From: Rhodospirillales bacterium
GTDB lineage: Bacteria > Pseudomonadota > Alphaproteobacteria > Rhodospirillales > Shumkoniaceae
Assembly (NCBI GenBank): GCA_028281785.1
Contig: JANQJG010000072.1
Location: forward strand, 16,575-80,574
Direction of reading: 5' to 3'
DNA: 64,000 nucleotides
Positions within the stretch are counted from its first letter, which is position 1; each line of letters opens with the position of its first letter. Position numbers and translations under genes: made by a program. This document shows, in pieces, positions 27,025 through 35,377 of the stretch. The notes beneath the pieces are model-generated. The model saw only the letters and a list, made by a program, of their open reading frames with translations. It was not told where the DNA came from and ran no database searches.

Positions 27025-27962
27025 GTTCTCAGCCTCGGATCGATTGCCCGATAAAGCAGATCAACAATGAGATTGACGACGATTGCCGAGATGAGAACCG
27101 TCAGCAGCGCGCCTTGGACAACGGGAAAGTCCCTTGCGTTCAAGGCGTTGACCAGGAGACGGCCCAGCCCGGGCAGCCCGAAGATGGATTCGATGACCAC
27201 GACGCCGCCCAGAATCTGGATGAAGATCAACCCCATGAAGGTCGACAACGGCACCAGGATGTTGCGCAGGACATGGCGCAGCAGGACCCGGCGCATCGGC
27301 ATGCCGCGGGCGCGCGCGGCGCGTACATAATCCTGTCCCATCGCCGCTATGACATGTTGGCGGACAAACTGCGCATAGGCCGCGATCTGCAGGAAGGCCA
27401 AACTCAACATGGGCAGCATCAAGATGGTCAGGTTTTCCGTGATCGAACGGACGGGAGACACGTAGATTGTCGGGGGAGACCATCCCAAGAGCTCGGACAC
27501 GCCGAACAGCAGCATCAGCCCGATCCAAAAGACCGGCGTCGCAAGTGCCACGACGTTGAACGACTGAATCGCGGTGTCAAACGCGCCGCCTGACCAGCGG
27601 CCGACCATGAGGCCCAGTGGTACGCCGATAAATGCGGAAAACACCAGAACCAGCAAGGCCAGCTGAAGGGAAACCAGGAACGCCGACGCGACAAGAGCGG
27701 TTACCGGCGCGCCCAACCTCCAGGACACGCCCAGGTCGCCGCGCAGAACACGTCCCAGCCAATCGAGATACTGGATATGGATCGGTTCATCCAATCCGAA
27801 GAATCGCCTGAGAACCGCCTCGCCCTCGCTGCCGCCCAACTGCCCCATCATCTGCTCGACGATATCGCCGGGCACGGCGCGGACCATGGCGAACACGACA
27901 ATGCTCGCCAGGAACAACGTGATAAGCGATGCCGCCAATCGGCGAAGGACGAATGCCCCCAT
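27021..27962 (-). CDS. Peptide/nickel-type ABC transporter permease (DppB/OppB family)
   Basis: 313 residues, typical six-helix DppB permease. It starts MGAFVLRRLAASLITLFLAS, has FFGLDEPIHIQYLDWLGRVLRGDLG, and the coupling loop RAARARGMPMRRVLLRHVL. It pairs with the DppC-type subunit. It begins 9 bases after the binding-protein gene, with no hairpin in between, unlike the other three importers in the window. Confidence 0.94.
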   Translation of the reverse strand: MGAFVLRRLAASLITLFLASIVVFAMVRAVPGDIVEQMMGQLGGSEGEAVLRRFFGLDEPIHIQYLDWLGRVLRGDLGVSWRLGAPVTALVASAFLVSLQLALLVLVFSAFIGVPLGLMVGRWSGGAFDTAIQSFNVVALATPVFWIGLMLLFGVSELLGWSPPTIYVSPVRSITENLTILMLPMLSLAFLQIAAYAQFVRQHVIAAMGQDYVRAARARGMPMRRVLLRHVLRNILVPLSTFMGLIFIQILGGVVVIESIFGLPGLGRLLVNALNARDFPVVQGALLTVLISAIVVNLIVDLLYRAIDPRLRT

Positions 27963-27971
27963 AACGATGCG

Positions 27972-29573
27972 TCAGATGTCCAGCCAGGTCTTTACGAGAC
28001 CGAAATGCCAACCGATCGGATGCATGCGGTGGTTCTTGACCTTGTCGGAGACCACGACCAAATGGTCGGCGCCGAACAGCATGATTGTCGGCACGCTCTC
28101 CGCAAGCCGCATCTGAAACCGACCATAGATGGATTTGCGGTCTTCATAGGTCAGCGCCGCGCGGCCCTGATCGAGCAGTGCGCTGGCCTTGTCGTCGTTC
28201 CAGTTCCGGAAGTCAGCGCCCTCCGGCTGCTTGCGGAAATGACGGTAGTAAAGGATGTTGGGGTCGGGTGGCGTCCCCCAATCATTGAGCGTAAAGCCCA
28301 TCTGGCGCGATCGGAAGTTGGTCAGCCACGTGCCAAGATCGACACGATTGATGTTTGCCCTGATGCCGCCGGCCGCCAATTGCTGTACCAACGTCAACGC
28401 CGCCGGCTCCATCCATTCATATCCAATGATCGTCGTCAGATCGATGTCGAACCCATCAGGATGGCCGGCTTCCGTAAGGAGTGCTTTTGCGCGTTCCACA
28501 TCCACAACTTGGTTCGGTAGCTGCTCGATGGGGACGCCCCAGCGTTCTTGCATGCCCGGAACCATGGTTCCGAGCCTCTGTCCGTAGCCGGAAATCCCAG
28601 CCTGCATGACAGCATCGCGGTCGATCAGAAGGGCGATGGCCCGGCGGACACGCTCGTCCGTCAACGGGCCGTAGGCACAATCGAGATCGAGCACCTTCTG
28701 GTTGAGGGAGATCGAACGCTGAATGCTCAGCCCCTCGGCCCCCTCCAGTTGTTTTGCGTCCTGAGGCCGGACCAGGACGGCCATGTCGACGCGACCGTTC
28801 TTCACCGCGACCAGCATACCGGCGCTGTTCGGGATGAAATTCACGACGATCTCGTCAAGGTAAGGCAGGCCAGGCTGCCAGTAATCAGGGTTGCGCTCCA
28901 TTCGGATGAAGCTGTTCTGCTGAAACTCCGCCATGCGGAAGGGGCCCGTGCCAACGCTGGAGCTGTTCAGCAAAGCCCGTGCGTTCGGCCGGTCGTACCA
29001 GCCGCGCGGAATTGGCGATGCGTTGCGGTGGGTCAACGTAATGAGAAATGCCGAATTCGGCCCCTTCAGCGTCACCCTGACCGCATGTGTGTCCAAGACT
29101 TCGACCTGTTGCACATCCGCGAAATCCCGCGCGCCAATGGTGCCGTTTTCCGGATTGCGCATATAATCCAGGCTGTACTTAACATCCTCGGCCTCGAACG
29201 GCTCGCCGGTGTGAAAGGTCACCCCCTTGCGCAGATTGAACGTGTATGTCGTCGCGTCCGGGGAGACCTCCCAGCTTTCGGCGAGAAGCGGGTGCGGATT
29301 GCCCAACGGGTCGGCATAAACAAGTGTCTGGTACATAAGAACGGCAACAAAATTCACCGCCTCACCCGCTTGGTGATAGATGTCCATGGAGGGTGGCTCG
29401 ATCAACGAACCGACCGTCAGCCGGCCGCCGCTTTTCGCCTTCGCGTCGGCCGCACCATAGAGGACTGCGTCGTCGGCGAACGCCGGCTGGGAAGACAATG
29501 ATACACCCAGCAAACCTGCGAGCGGCGCGAGCGCGACACCCTTGAGCAGTGTTCTCCTATAGATTTCAAACAT
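27972..29573 (-). CDS. Peptide-type ABC transporter substrate-binding protein (SBP_bac_5), Tat signal
   Basis: 533 residues. The N-terminus MFEIYRRTLLKGVALAPLAG has a twin-arginine motif (RRTLLK) followed by a hydrophobic core and an Ala-rich cleavage site, so Tat export is likely. The mature part is an extracellular solute-binding protein family 5 member: LAESWEVSPDATTYTFNLRK, VTFHTGEPFEAEDVKYSLDYM and the C-terminal MFGADHLVVV. ATG 29573 overlaps the SDR gene stop by 8 bases. It is the periplasmic receptor of the Dpp-type importer. Confidence 0.93.
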   Translation of the reverse strand: MFEIYRRTLLKGVALAPLAGLLGVSLSSQPAFADDAVLYGAADAKAKSGGRLTVGSLIEPPSMDIYHQAGEAVNFVAVLMYQTLVYADPLGNPHPLLAESWEVSPDATTYTFNLRKGVTFHTGEPFEAEDVKYSLDYMRNPENGTIGARDFADVQQVEVLDTHAVRVTLKGPNSAFLITLTHRNASPIPRGWYDRPNARALLNSSSVGTGPFRMAEFQQNSFIRMERNPDYWQPGLPYLDEIVVNFIPNSAGMLVAVKNGRVDMAVLVRPQDAKQLEGAEGLSIQRSISLNQKVLDLDCAYGPLTDERVRRAIALLIDRDAVMQAGISGYGQRLGTMVPGMQERWGVPIEQLPNQVVDVERAKALLTEAGHPDGFDIDLTTIIGYEWMEPAALTLVQQLAAGGIRANINRVDLGTWLTNFRSRQMGFTLNDWGTPPDPNILYYRHFRKQPEGADFRNWNDDKASALLDQGRAALTYEDRKSIYGRFQMRLAESVPTIMLFGADHLVVVSDKVKNHRMHPIGWHFGLVKTWLDI

Positions 29574-30519
29574 TGGCTCCTCCGTTCGGCCCATCGGCTT
29601 GTCGAACACAGTCGACGACAATGTCGCGTGGCGAGAAACGCGGCACAAAACCCGTCTCGGCCACCATGCGGTCGGCCGAGACCAAGGGGTAGACCATGTG
29701 CGCCTCCACCCTTGAAAGCCGCACATCAAGATCCGGGCGCACATGCCTTACCGCATCAATGATTTCCCCGATATTCGTCGCGCCACCGTTGACGTGGTAG
29801 AGCGCCGACAAGGGTTCCGGCTTGAGGCACAGGCCGAGAAACGCGGCGGCAACGTCCTCCACATGGACGATATCGAAGGCCTGCGAGCCCCAGCTCAGTT
29901 CGACCGGTCCGTCCTCCGGCCGATGCGCGAATAACCGCTTCAGCGGATCAAGAATACCCGAATAGGGATGCCGAGGCCCCAACACCAGGGTCGGACGCAC
30001 CGCGGCTATATCCACTCCCATCACATCATGGGCATAGATGGAAATCTGCTCGGCCAATGCCTTGGTCAGTCCATATATGTTGCACGGCCGCGCGATCGCG
30101 TCCTCGTCGAAGGTCACGTTCATGTTTCCGGTCGTCCGGCCCAGCGCAACCGTCGAACTCGACCAAACAATCCTCGGCACGCCGTGTTCCAGGCCGGTTT
30201 CGACGACATTTCTCAGACCCTCGACATTGATCGCAAATGCAGCGTCCCGGTCCGTCTCGGCCGATATCGCCAGACCGGTGGAAGGCTGGCTGAATGCGGC
30301 AAGAGAAACGATCGCGCACGGCTCAACACGCCTGACCGCCTCCGACAGTGCAACCCGATCGGCGATGGACCCGGCTATGAGCTCAATGCCGTCACCCAAC
30401 GCACCATGATCGCCCGCGAGGTCAAAACCGGTAACGGAGATCCCTTCACGCCGAAAGGCGGCGATGGCGGCCTGTCCGATGAAACCGCACGCTCCAATGA
30501 CAAGAACCCGTCGAACCAT
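29566..30519 (-). CDS. NAD-dependent epimerase/dehydratase-type SDR protein
   Basis: 317 residues of the extended SDR family. Rossmann motif GACGFIGQAA is at 9-18, the Ser/Thr-rich WSSSTVALG strand follows, and YGLTKALAEQ is the active-site Tyr-x3-Lys. It may be a sugar or uronate dehydrogenase producing a lactone for the SMP-30 enzyme, or an epimerase; sequence alone does not decide. It lies between the ATPase and binding-protein genes of the importer, embedded in the same operon. Confidence 0.88.
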   Translation of the reverse strand: MVRRVLVIGACGFIGQAAIAAFRREGISVTGFDLAGDHGALGDGIELIAGSIADRVALSEAVRRVEPCAIVSLAAFSQPSTGLAISAETDRDAAFAINVEGLRNVVETGLEHGVPRIVWSSSTVALGRTTGNMNVTFDEDAIARPCNIYGLTKALAEQISIYAHDVMGVDIAAVRPTLVLGPRHPYSGILDPLKRLFAHRPEDGPVELSWGSQAFDIVHVEDVAAAFLGLCLKPEPLSALYHVNGGATNIGEIIDAVRHVRPDLDVRLSRVEAHMVYPLVSADRMVAETGFVPRFSPRDIVVDCVRQADGPNGGANV

Positions 30520-30528
30520 TGGCCACTC

Positions 30529-31521
30529 CTATCCTGCCGACCGAAGCACAAGGTCGTCGCGGATACAGGCCGTCGCCCGTCCATTGCCCTTCGGTCTCAG
30601 TTTCATCGGAGCGTGCCGACAATCGGTGATGGCATAGGGGCAACGCGGATGGAAAACACATCCGGATGGAGGCGCGATCGGGTTGGGGGGCTCCCCATGA
30701 AGAACGATTCTGCGCCGTTTCTTGGTCCCAGGATGGCTGGGCATCGCGTCCAGAAGAGCTTCGGTGTACGGGTGGGCAGGCGCGCCAAACACCTCATCGC
30801 TCGCGCCTGTCTCAACCAGATGGCCCAGATAAAGGACGGCGATCCGTCCCGCCAGCTGATGAACCACGCGCAGATCGTGGCTGATAAACAGCATCGCCAG
30901 ATCAGTCTTTTCCTGAAGCGTCTTGAGTAGATCGATGATCTCGGCTTGGATGGACACGTCCAGTGCCGAAACCGGTTCGTCGGCAACGATGATTCGCGGC
31001 TCAACGGAAAGGGCGCGCGCAATGGCAACGCGCTGTCTTTGCCCTCCTGAAAGTGCTTTGGGGTAACGGCGGCCGAATGATGGATCGAGCCCCACGCGTT
31101 TGAGCGACGCGGCAACGCGGTCCGGCAGCTCAGGCCGCGTTGCCAGGCCGTGCAAACGCATTCCCTCCGCGATCATCGATCCAACACGCATCTTCGGATT
31201 CAGGCTGGCGTAAGGGTCCTGGAAGACCGGCTGCATTTGCCGCCTCAGAGGACGAAGCTGCCCTGCGGTGAGCGCCGTGATTGGGCGCCCATCGAACGAA
31301 ACCTCACCGGATGACGGCTGCAAGAGCCGGATCGCCAACCGGCCGAGCGTCGATTTGCCCGACCCCGATTCCCCGACAAGACCCAAAACCTCGCCTTCAC
31401 GCAGATCAAAGCTGGCATCCGAAACCGCGTGCACAACGCCGCCGGAGCGACCAAGCCAAGTGCCGCTGCGGGCGAATGATTTGCTGACGGCGTCGACCTT
31501 AAGGAGCGGCTGCGCCGTCAT
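30529..31521 (-). CDS. Peptide-type ABC transporter ATP-binding protein (DppF/OppF family)
   Basis: 330 residues from ATG 31521, which overlaps the DppD stop in ATGA. Walker A GESGSGKST, signature LSGGQRQRV, Walker B IIVADEPVSALD, and the C-terminal oligopeptide-transporter motif PPSGCVFHPRCPYA with its Cys cluster are present. An upstream in-frame ATG at 31638 would add an unrelated leader and is rejected. One of two ATPases driving the importer. Confidence 0.95.
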   Translation of the reverse strand: MTAQPLLKVDAVSKSFARSGTWLGRSGGVVHAVSDASFDLREGEVLGLVGESGSGKSTLGRLAIRLLQPSSGEVSFDGRPITALTAGQLRPLRRQMQPVFQDPYASLNPKMRVGSMIAEGMRLHGLATRPELPDRVAASLKRVGLDPSFGRRYPKALSGGQRQRVAIARALSVEPRIIVADEPVSALDVSIQAEIIDLLKTLQEKTDLAMLFISHDLRVVHQLAGRIAVLYLGHLVETGASDEVFGAPAHPYTEALLDAMPSHPGTKKRRRIVLHGEPPNPIAPPSGCVFHPRCPYAITDCRHAPMKLRPKGNGRATACIRDDLVLRSAG

Positions 31522-32558
31522 GACGACACCTCCCGCCAGAACAAACACCGCGACTGCCAGTTGGAGCCAGTCTCCGCAAGCGGCACATGGTTTTCGCAAC
31601 GCGGTTCCGCCAACGGACAGCGTGCGCGAAAACGACATCCCTCGAACTCATCACTGATCGCCGGCACGATTCCCGGCTTGGCGCGTCGATACGCCACCGG
31701 CGCTTCGCCCGCCGGATCGGGGAGGCAAGCTAGCAGGGAGGCCGTATAGGGATGCCGCGGCGCGGATAGCACAGCGTTCGCTTCGCCCTGCTCGACGAGC
31801 TGGCCCGCGTACATGACCAGCACACGGTCGGCGAAATCGGCGACCACTCCCAAATCGTGCGTCACAAGTATGATGGCGAGCCCACGCTCCCGTTGAAGTT
31901 CCTTAAGAAGATCAAGGATCTGTGCCTGAATGGTCACGTCGAGCGCGGTCGTCGGCTCATCGGCAATGAGCAGCAGTGGCTCGCCGGCAAGGGCGATGGC
32001 GATCATCGCGCGCTGACGCATTCCGCCGGACAATTGATGCGGGTAGTCGTGCGCCCTTTGTTCGGGCGCCGCGATGCCGACCTGGCGCAGCAATTCGACC
32101 GCCTCCGCCCAGGCTGCCTTACGATCATTGCCGCGATGCAATTGAACGGTTTCGGCGATCTGATCCCCAACGCTGAACAAGGGGTTCAGACTGGCGCTCG
32201 CATCCTGGAAGATCATCGCCAGATCGCCGCCGCGAATCCGGCTGAGCGTGCGCTCGTCGGCTGTCATCAGATCGCACGCGGCACCTGTCCGGTCAAAAAA
32301 CGACACCGATCCGGACATCTTGACATTTCGCCCGTCAAGCAGCCGCATGACGGACAACATCGACACCGATTTGCCCGACCCGGACTCGCCAACGATTGCA
32401 AGCGTCTCTCCAGGGGTGACCTGGAAGGAGAGATCATCAACCGCATGAACGGTGTGAGCGACCATTCGGAAACGGGTCGTCAGACCATACACCCCCAACG
32501 TACCGGGCGCCGCAGCCGGAATGTTTTCCCGCACTGTCGGTGCCGGGGTGCTAGCCAT
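31518..32558 (-). CDS. Peptide-type ABC transporter ATP-binding protein (DppD/OppD family)
   Basis: 346 residues from ATG 32558. Walker A GESGSGKSVS, signature LSGGMRQRAMIA, Walker B LLIADEPTTALDV, and the C-terminal GCRFRARCPLAEPRCE Cys-rich motif are present. The start overlaps the aldolase stop by 8 bases. It pairs with the DppF-type ATPase. The frame is open farther upstream, inside the aldolase gene, but only the chosen start gives the family N-terminus. Confidence 0.94.
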   Translation of the reverse strand: MASTPAPTVRENIPAAAPGTLGVYGLTTRFRMVAHTVHAVDDLSFQVTPGETLAIVGESGSGKSVSMLSVMRLLDGRNVKMSGSVSFFDRTGAACDLMTADERTLSRIRGGDLAMIFQDASASLNPLFSVGDQIAETVQLHRGNDRKAAWAEAVELLRQVGIAAPEQRAHDYPHQLSGGMRQRAMIAIALAGEPLLLIADEPTTALDVTIQAQILDLLKELQRERGLAIILVTHDLGVVADFADRVLVMYAGQLVEQGEANAVLSAPRHPYTASLLACLPDPAGEAPVAYRRAKPGIVPAISDEFEGCRFRARCPLAEPRCENHVPLAETGSNWQSRCLFWREVSS

Positions 32559-33375
32559 GACCGCGCCCGGCCCATGGCGCCGTGCCAGCGGCTTGTTCCG
32601 CCACCGCCCTAAAGCGTGCGGCCGTGGCGTCCGCGCCATTGAAGAGCAGCGCGCAGTCGCTGGTAACGGACACGAAGTCAAACCCGGCGCGAAGATGCTG
32701 CTCCGCGATATCTCCATTGGGCGCAAGCACACCGGCACACTTGCCCGTGGCACGCACGCGCTCCCGCGCGTCTCGAATAGCCTCCATCACCCGAGGATGA
32801 TCCGGTCGGCCAATGTGACCAAGGCTCGCGGCCAAGTCGCTAGGTCCGAAAAACAAGGCATCCACGCCATCGGTCGCAGCAATTTCCTCGATCCGATCCA
32901 GGGCGCTGCCCGTCTCTATCTGCACGATCAAAAAGAGATCCTGATGCGCATGCTGCAGATAGTCTTTCATCCGGCCATACCGACTGGCCCGATGCATCAA
33001 CGCGACCCCACGATGGCCATGCGGCGGATAACGCATCGCGGCCACGGCTTGCGCGGCCTCTTCACCGCTTTGGACGAACGGCAGCATCACGGTGCGTACA
33101 CCGGCATCCAGATACTGCTTGAGAAGAACAGAGTCGTTCCATACGAGGCGAACGATCGGCACAACAGACTTACCCTCCAACGTCCTCAAATGCGTCATGG
33201 CGTCAGCGAGCGTTAACGGCGCGTGCTCTCCGTCGATCAGAATCCAGTCAAATCCGGAATAGGCCAAGCCCTCAATCGCGTGTACCGAGTTAAGCATCGA
33301 CCAGATCCCCACAAGCGGGCGCCTGCAGGCCAAGGCATTCCGAAACGGATTGCCGTGCAAGGTCTCTGTGTCCAT
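32551..33375 (-). CDS. HpcH/HpaI-type class II aldolase
   Basis: 274 residues. The TIM-barrel motifs WILIDGEHAPLTL, QIETGSALDRIEEI (metal-binding Glu) and FFGPSDLAASLG are present and are shared by 4-hydroxy-2-oxoheptanedioate aldolase, 2-keto-3-deoxy-L-rhamnonate aldolase and 5-keto-4-deoxy-glucarate aldolase. All cleave 2-keto-3-deoxy acids to pyruvate and an aldehyde. ATG 33375 gives the family N-terminus; an ATG at 33438 is possible. A perfect palindrome lies about 100 bases upstream. It would end the predicted sugar-acid pathway. Confidence 0.92.
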   Translation of the reverse strand: MDTETLHGNPFRNALACRRPLVGIWSMLNSVHAIEGLAYSGFDWILIDGEHAPLTLADAMTHLRTLEGKSVVPIVRLVWNDSVLLKQYLDAGVRTVMLPFVQSGEEAAQAVAAMRYPPHGHRGVALMHRASRYGRMKDYLQHAHQDLFLIVQIETGSALDRIEEIAATDGVDALFFGPSDLAASLGHIGRPDHPRVMEAIRDARERVRATGKCAGVLAPNGDIAEQHLRAGFDFVSVTSDCALLFNGADATAARFRAVAEQAAGTAPWAGRGHG

Positions 33376-33474
33376 TGCGTGATTGTGCAAGATTTGAACC
33401 CCACTACCCGATCCTGCGAACGCTAGCAGAGGGTTCATGTCACCGCAACAATAATCTCGTCACATGAGATGAGA

Positions 33475-33489
33475 TATCATCAGATGATA
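33475..33489. promoter_or_regulatory. Perfect 15-bp palindrome upstream of the aldolase-transporter operon
   Basis: TATCATC-A-GATGATA is perfectly symmetric. A weaker version, matching at 11 of 15 positions when read on the minus strand, lies at 34862-34876, upstream of the IclR gene. The pair suggests the adjacent IclR regulator controls both itself and the operon. Confidence 0.55.
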
Positions 33490-33504
33490 CTACAGCATTT
33501 CTGT

Positions 33505-33999
33505 TCAATCCGTCGGGGTAGCTTCGACAGTCATCTCGATCTCAACGGTCATGTTTCCGGGCAAGCTGGAAACTCCCACCGCGGATCGAGCGTGCCGGCC
33601 CCGATCACCGAACACCGCGATCATCAACTCGGAGCAGCCATCAATGACCTCGGCATGCTGTTCAAAGTCTGAAGCAGCGTTCACCAGCCCCAGAATCCTA
33701 ACCACCCGCTCGACACGGTCGAGCGAGCCAAGCTCATGCTTGACGACGGCAAGTAGGTTCAGGCCCGCCATGAGGGCATGCTCGCGGGCTTCGGCGGCGG
33801 AAAAATCAATCCCGACCTTCCCGGCCGGGCGCGTTCCGTCGTGACGACGTGGACCTTTTCCCGACAAATGCAGTTGCGCTGCGCTGCGAACCGCGTGCTC
33901 ATACAGACCCGCAGGCAAAGGTGGGCTTGGAAGCGTCAAACCGAGTTGGGCGAGCCTCCGTTCGGCACCCATAGCCTCGGCTTTATCACTTGTCGCCAT
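33505..33999 (-). CDS. RidA/YjgF-family protein
   Basis: 164 residues from ATG 33999, with the RidA core near QLHLSGKGPR, AEAREHALMAGLNLLAVVKHELGSLD (shown by residues at its ends) and the C-terminal VGVSSLPGNMTVEIEM. Family members deaminate reactive enamine/imine intermediates from PLP enzymes; others act on different unstable products. Many related proteins in catabolic operons have no proven role. It overlaps the IclR stop by 14 bases, so it is coupled to the regulator gene. Confidence 0.87.
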   Translation of the reverse strand: MATSDKAEAMGAERRLAQLGLTLPSPPLPAGLYEHAVRSAAQLHLSGKGPRRHDGTRPAGKVGIDFSAAEAREHALMAGLNLLAVVKHELGSLDRVERVVRILGLVNAASDFEQHAEVIDGCSELMIAVFGDRGRHARSAVGVSSLPGNMTVEIEMTVEATPTD

Positions 34000-34831
34000 G
34001 CGCGTCCCTGTTCCATCCAAGTGCGAGAGAAATCCGGTCCGCCGCCTCTTTCGCGACATCGATCAACTCTCTGAAACGGGCACTCTCGACTGAAACGCCG
34101 ATTGTGGAGATGCTCAGGCCGGCAATCGTCCGGCTAGTGGAATCTCGGACCGGTGCGGCTGCGCAAGTGACCAGTTCGTTGTACTCGCGGTCATCGATCG
34201 CGTATCCTTGGCGCCTGACGCGGGCCAACTCCTCCTGGAAGGCCGACACGGACGTAATGGTCTGCGGCGTCGCTCGCTGCATGCCGGCAGCATGGAGAAT
34301 CCGCTCGATTTCCGCGGGGTATCGGTGGAATGCGGCCAGCACTTTCCCCAAACCATTGCAATGGATTGGACGCCGCGAACCGATCTGGGTGTTGATTCGC
34401 AGCGGTTGCTCCGGCGGCTCGACCTTCTCTATGTAAGCGATGCTCTCATCGGCCAGGATGGCCATCTGCACCGTTTCGTTCGTTGTCCTGCACGCCTCCT
34501 CCATGATCGGCCGCGCCACGTCACGCACATCAAGCTGCCGCTGCGCCCGAGTGGCGATGTCCAAAAGAGCAGGGCCGATACTCCACTTCTTATCGGTGGC
34601 AACGGTGACAAACCCGCCGCGTTCCAACGCCTTGAGGAAGCGCGCCGCCGTCGCCTTGTGTAAATCAGCCTTCCCGCTCAACTCGGTAAGCGTCAAGCCA
34701 GCGGAATGATTGGACAGGCAGCGGAGGACGTGCATCGCCCGATCGATGACACGAAACGCGTTCGGCGCGTTGCGCTCCGAATCCTGGCTGTGCTCGGCAA
34801 CCACGTTTGGGCCGTTCGCATCGGACACCAT
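33986..34831 (-). CDS. IclR-family transcriptional regulator
   Basis: About 281 residues. The winged helix domain contains LTLTELSGKADLHKATAARF, with the recognition helix near KATAARFLKALERGG. The effector domain has IAYIEKVEPPEQPLR, RRPIHCNGLGKVLAAF, the Tyr/Glu of DDREYNELVTCAAAPV and the late SISTIGVSV strand. ATG 34831 is taken as start; an ATG at 34921 would add 30 residues of non-family sequence. It is the first gene of the minus-strand operon and probably its repressor or activator. Confidence 0.9.
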   Translation of the reverse strand: MVSDANGPNVVAEHSQDSERNAPNAFRVIDRAMHVLRCLSNHSAGLTLTELSGKADLHKATAARFLKALERGGFVTVATDKKWSIGPALLDIATRAQRQLDVRDVARPIMEEACRTTNETVQMAILADESIAYIEKVEPPEQPLRINTQIGSRRPIHCNGLGKVLAAFHRYPAEIERILHAAGMQRATPQTITSVSAFQEELARVRRQGYAIDDREYNELVTCAAAPVRDSTSRTIAGLSISTIGVSVESARFRELIDVAKEAADRISLALGWNRDAHGDK

Positions 34832-34861
34832 AGCAGAGTAACTCGAATCCGTTTCATATTT

Positions 34862-34876
34862 TGTGATCTGATAATA
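34862..34876. promoter_or_regulatory. Candidate IclR operator upstream of the regulator gene
   Basis: Read on the minus strand this is TATTATCAGATCACA, 11 of 15 identical to the perfect palindrome at 33475-33489. It is also enclosed by GTGAT/ATCAC arms at about 34863-34887. It lies 31-45 bases upstream of the chosen IclR start. Confidence 0.35.
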
Positions 34877-34921
34877 CTCGGTATCACCAGTTGAGACGAC
34901 AGGCAAGCCAGAATGCGGCAC

Positions 34922-35377
34922 TGTTCAAAGGTGACCATCCGCTGACTATCCGCTGTTCCGCAGGGGGACGAGGGGAAGAGATGCAACCAAGCAAGCATGT
35001 TCCTGCGGCTGAACATGGATCGGCGGGCGTGCTTCGCGCCGGAGATTGCCCGCGCGGCATGCGAGAGCAGCAATGGCCACGCAGTTTATTCGAGCTTATC
35101 GCGGCGGGGGCGGGAAAGTGTTATCGAAGATAGAATCGTGGTGGCGATGTTTTCTTAAAATTTCAAACAAATTTTTTCTAATATTATATATAAAAATATA
35201 AATAATTTATTTGAATTATAAATAATAGCGGATTCATTATTATTCTATTTACATAGGTTCCAAAATATGAGATCGTGATACTCGTGTTTTTAGTAAATTA
35301 TGACATCGATATATATTTTTAGGCATAGCCAGACGTCTAAATTCGCGGTTCAGGTATGTAGTTCGGGGTGGAGCGCC
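34922..35377. other. AT-rich regulatory region upstream of the FecR-domain gene
   Basis: No gene is supported. From about 35,153 to 35,335 the sequence is strikingly AT-rich, with runs of A and T and TATATA steps, against the G+C-rich surroundings. This is the only sequence between the divergent IclR operon and the FecR/CHASE2 pair, so it probably holds their promoters. Such AT-rich stretches are favoured by xenogeneic-silencing or curved-DNA-binding proteins. Confidence 0.6.
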
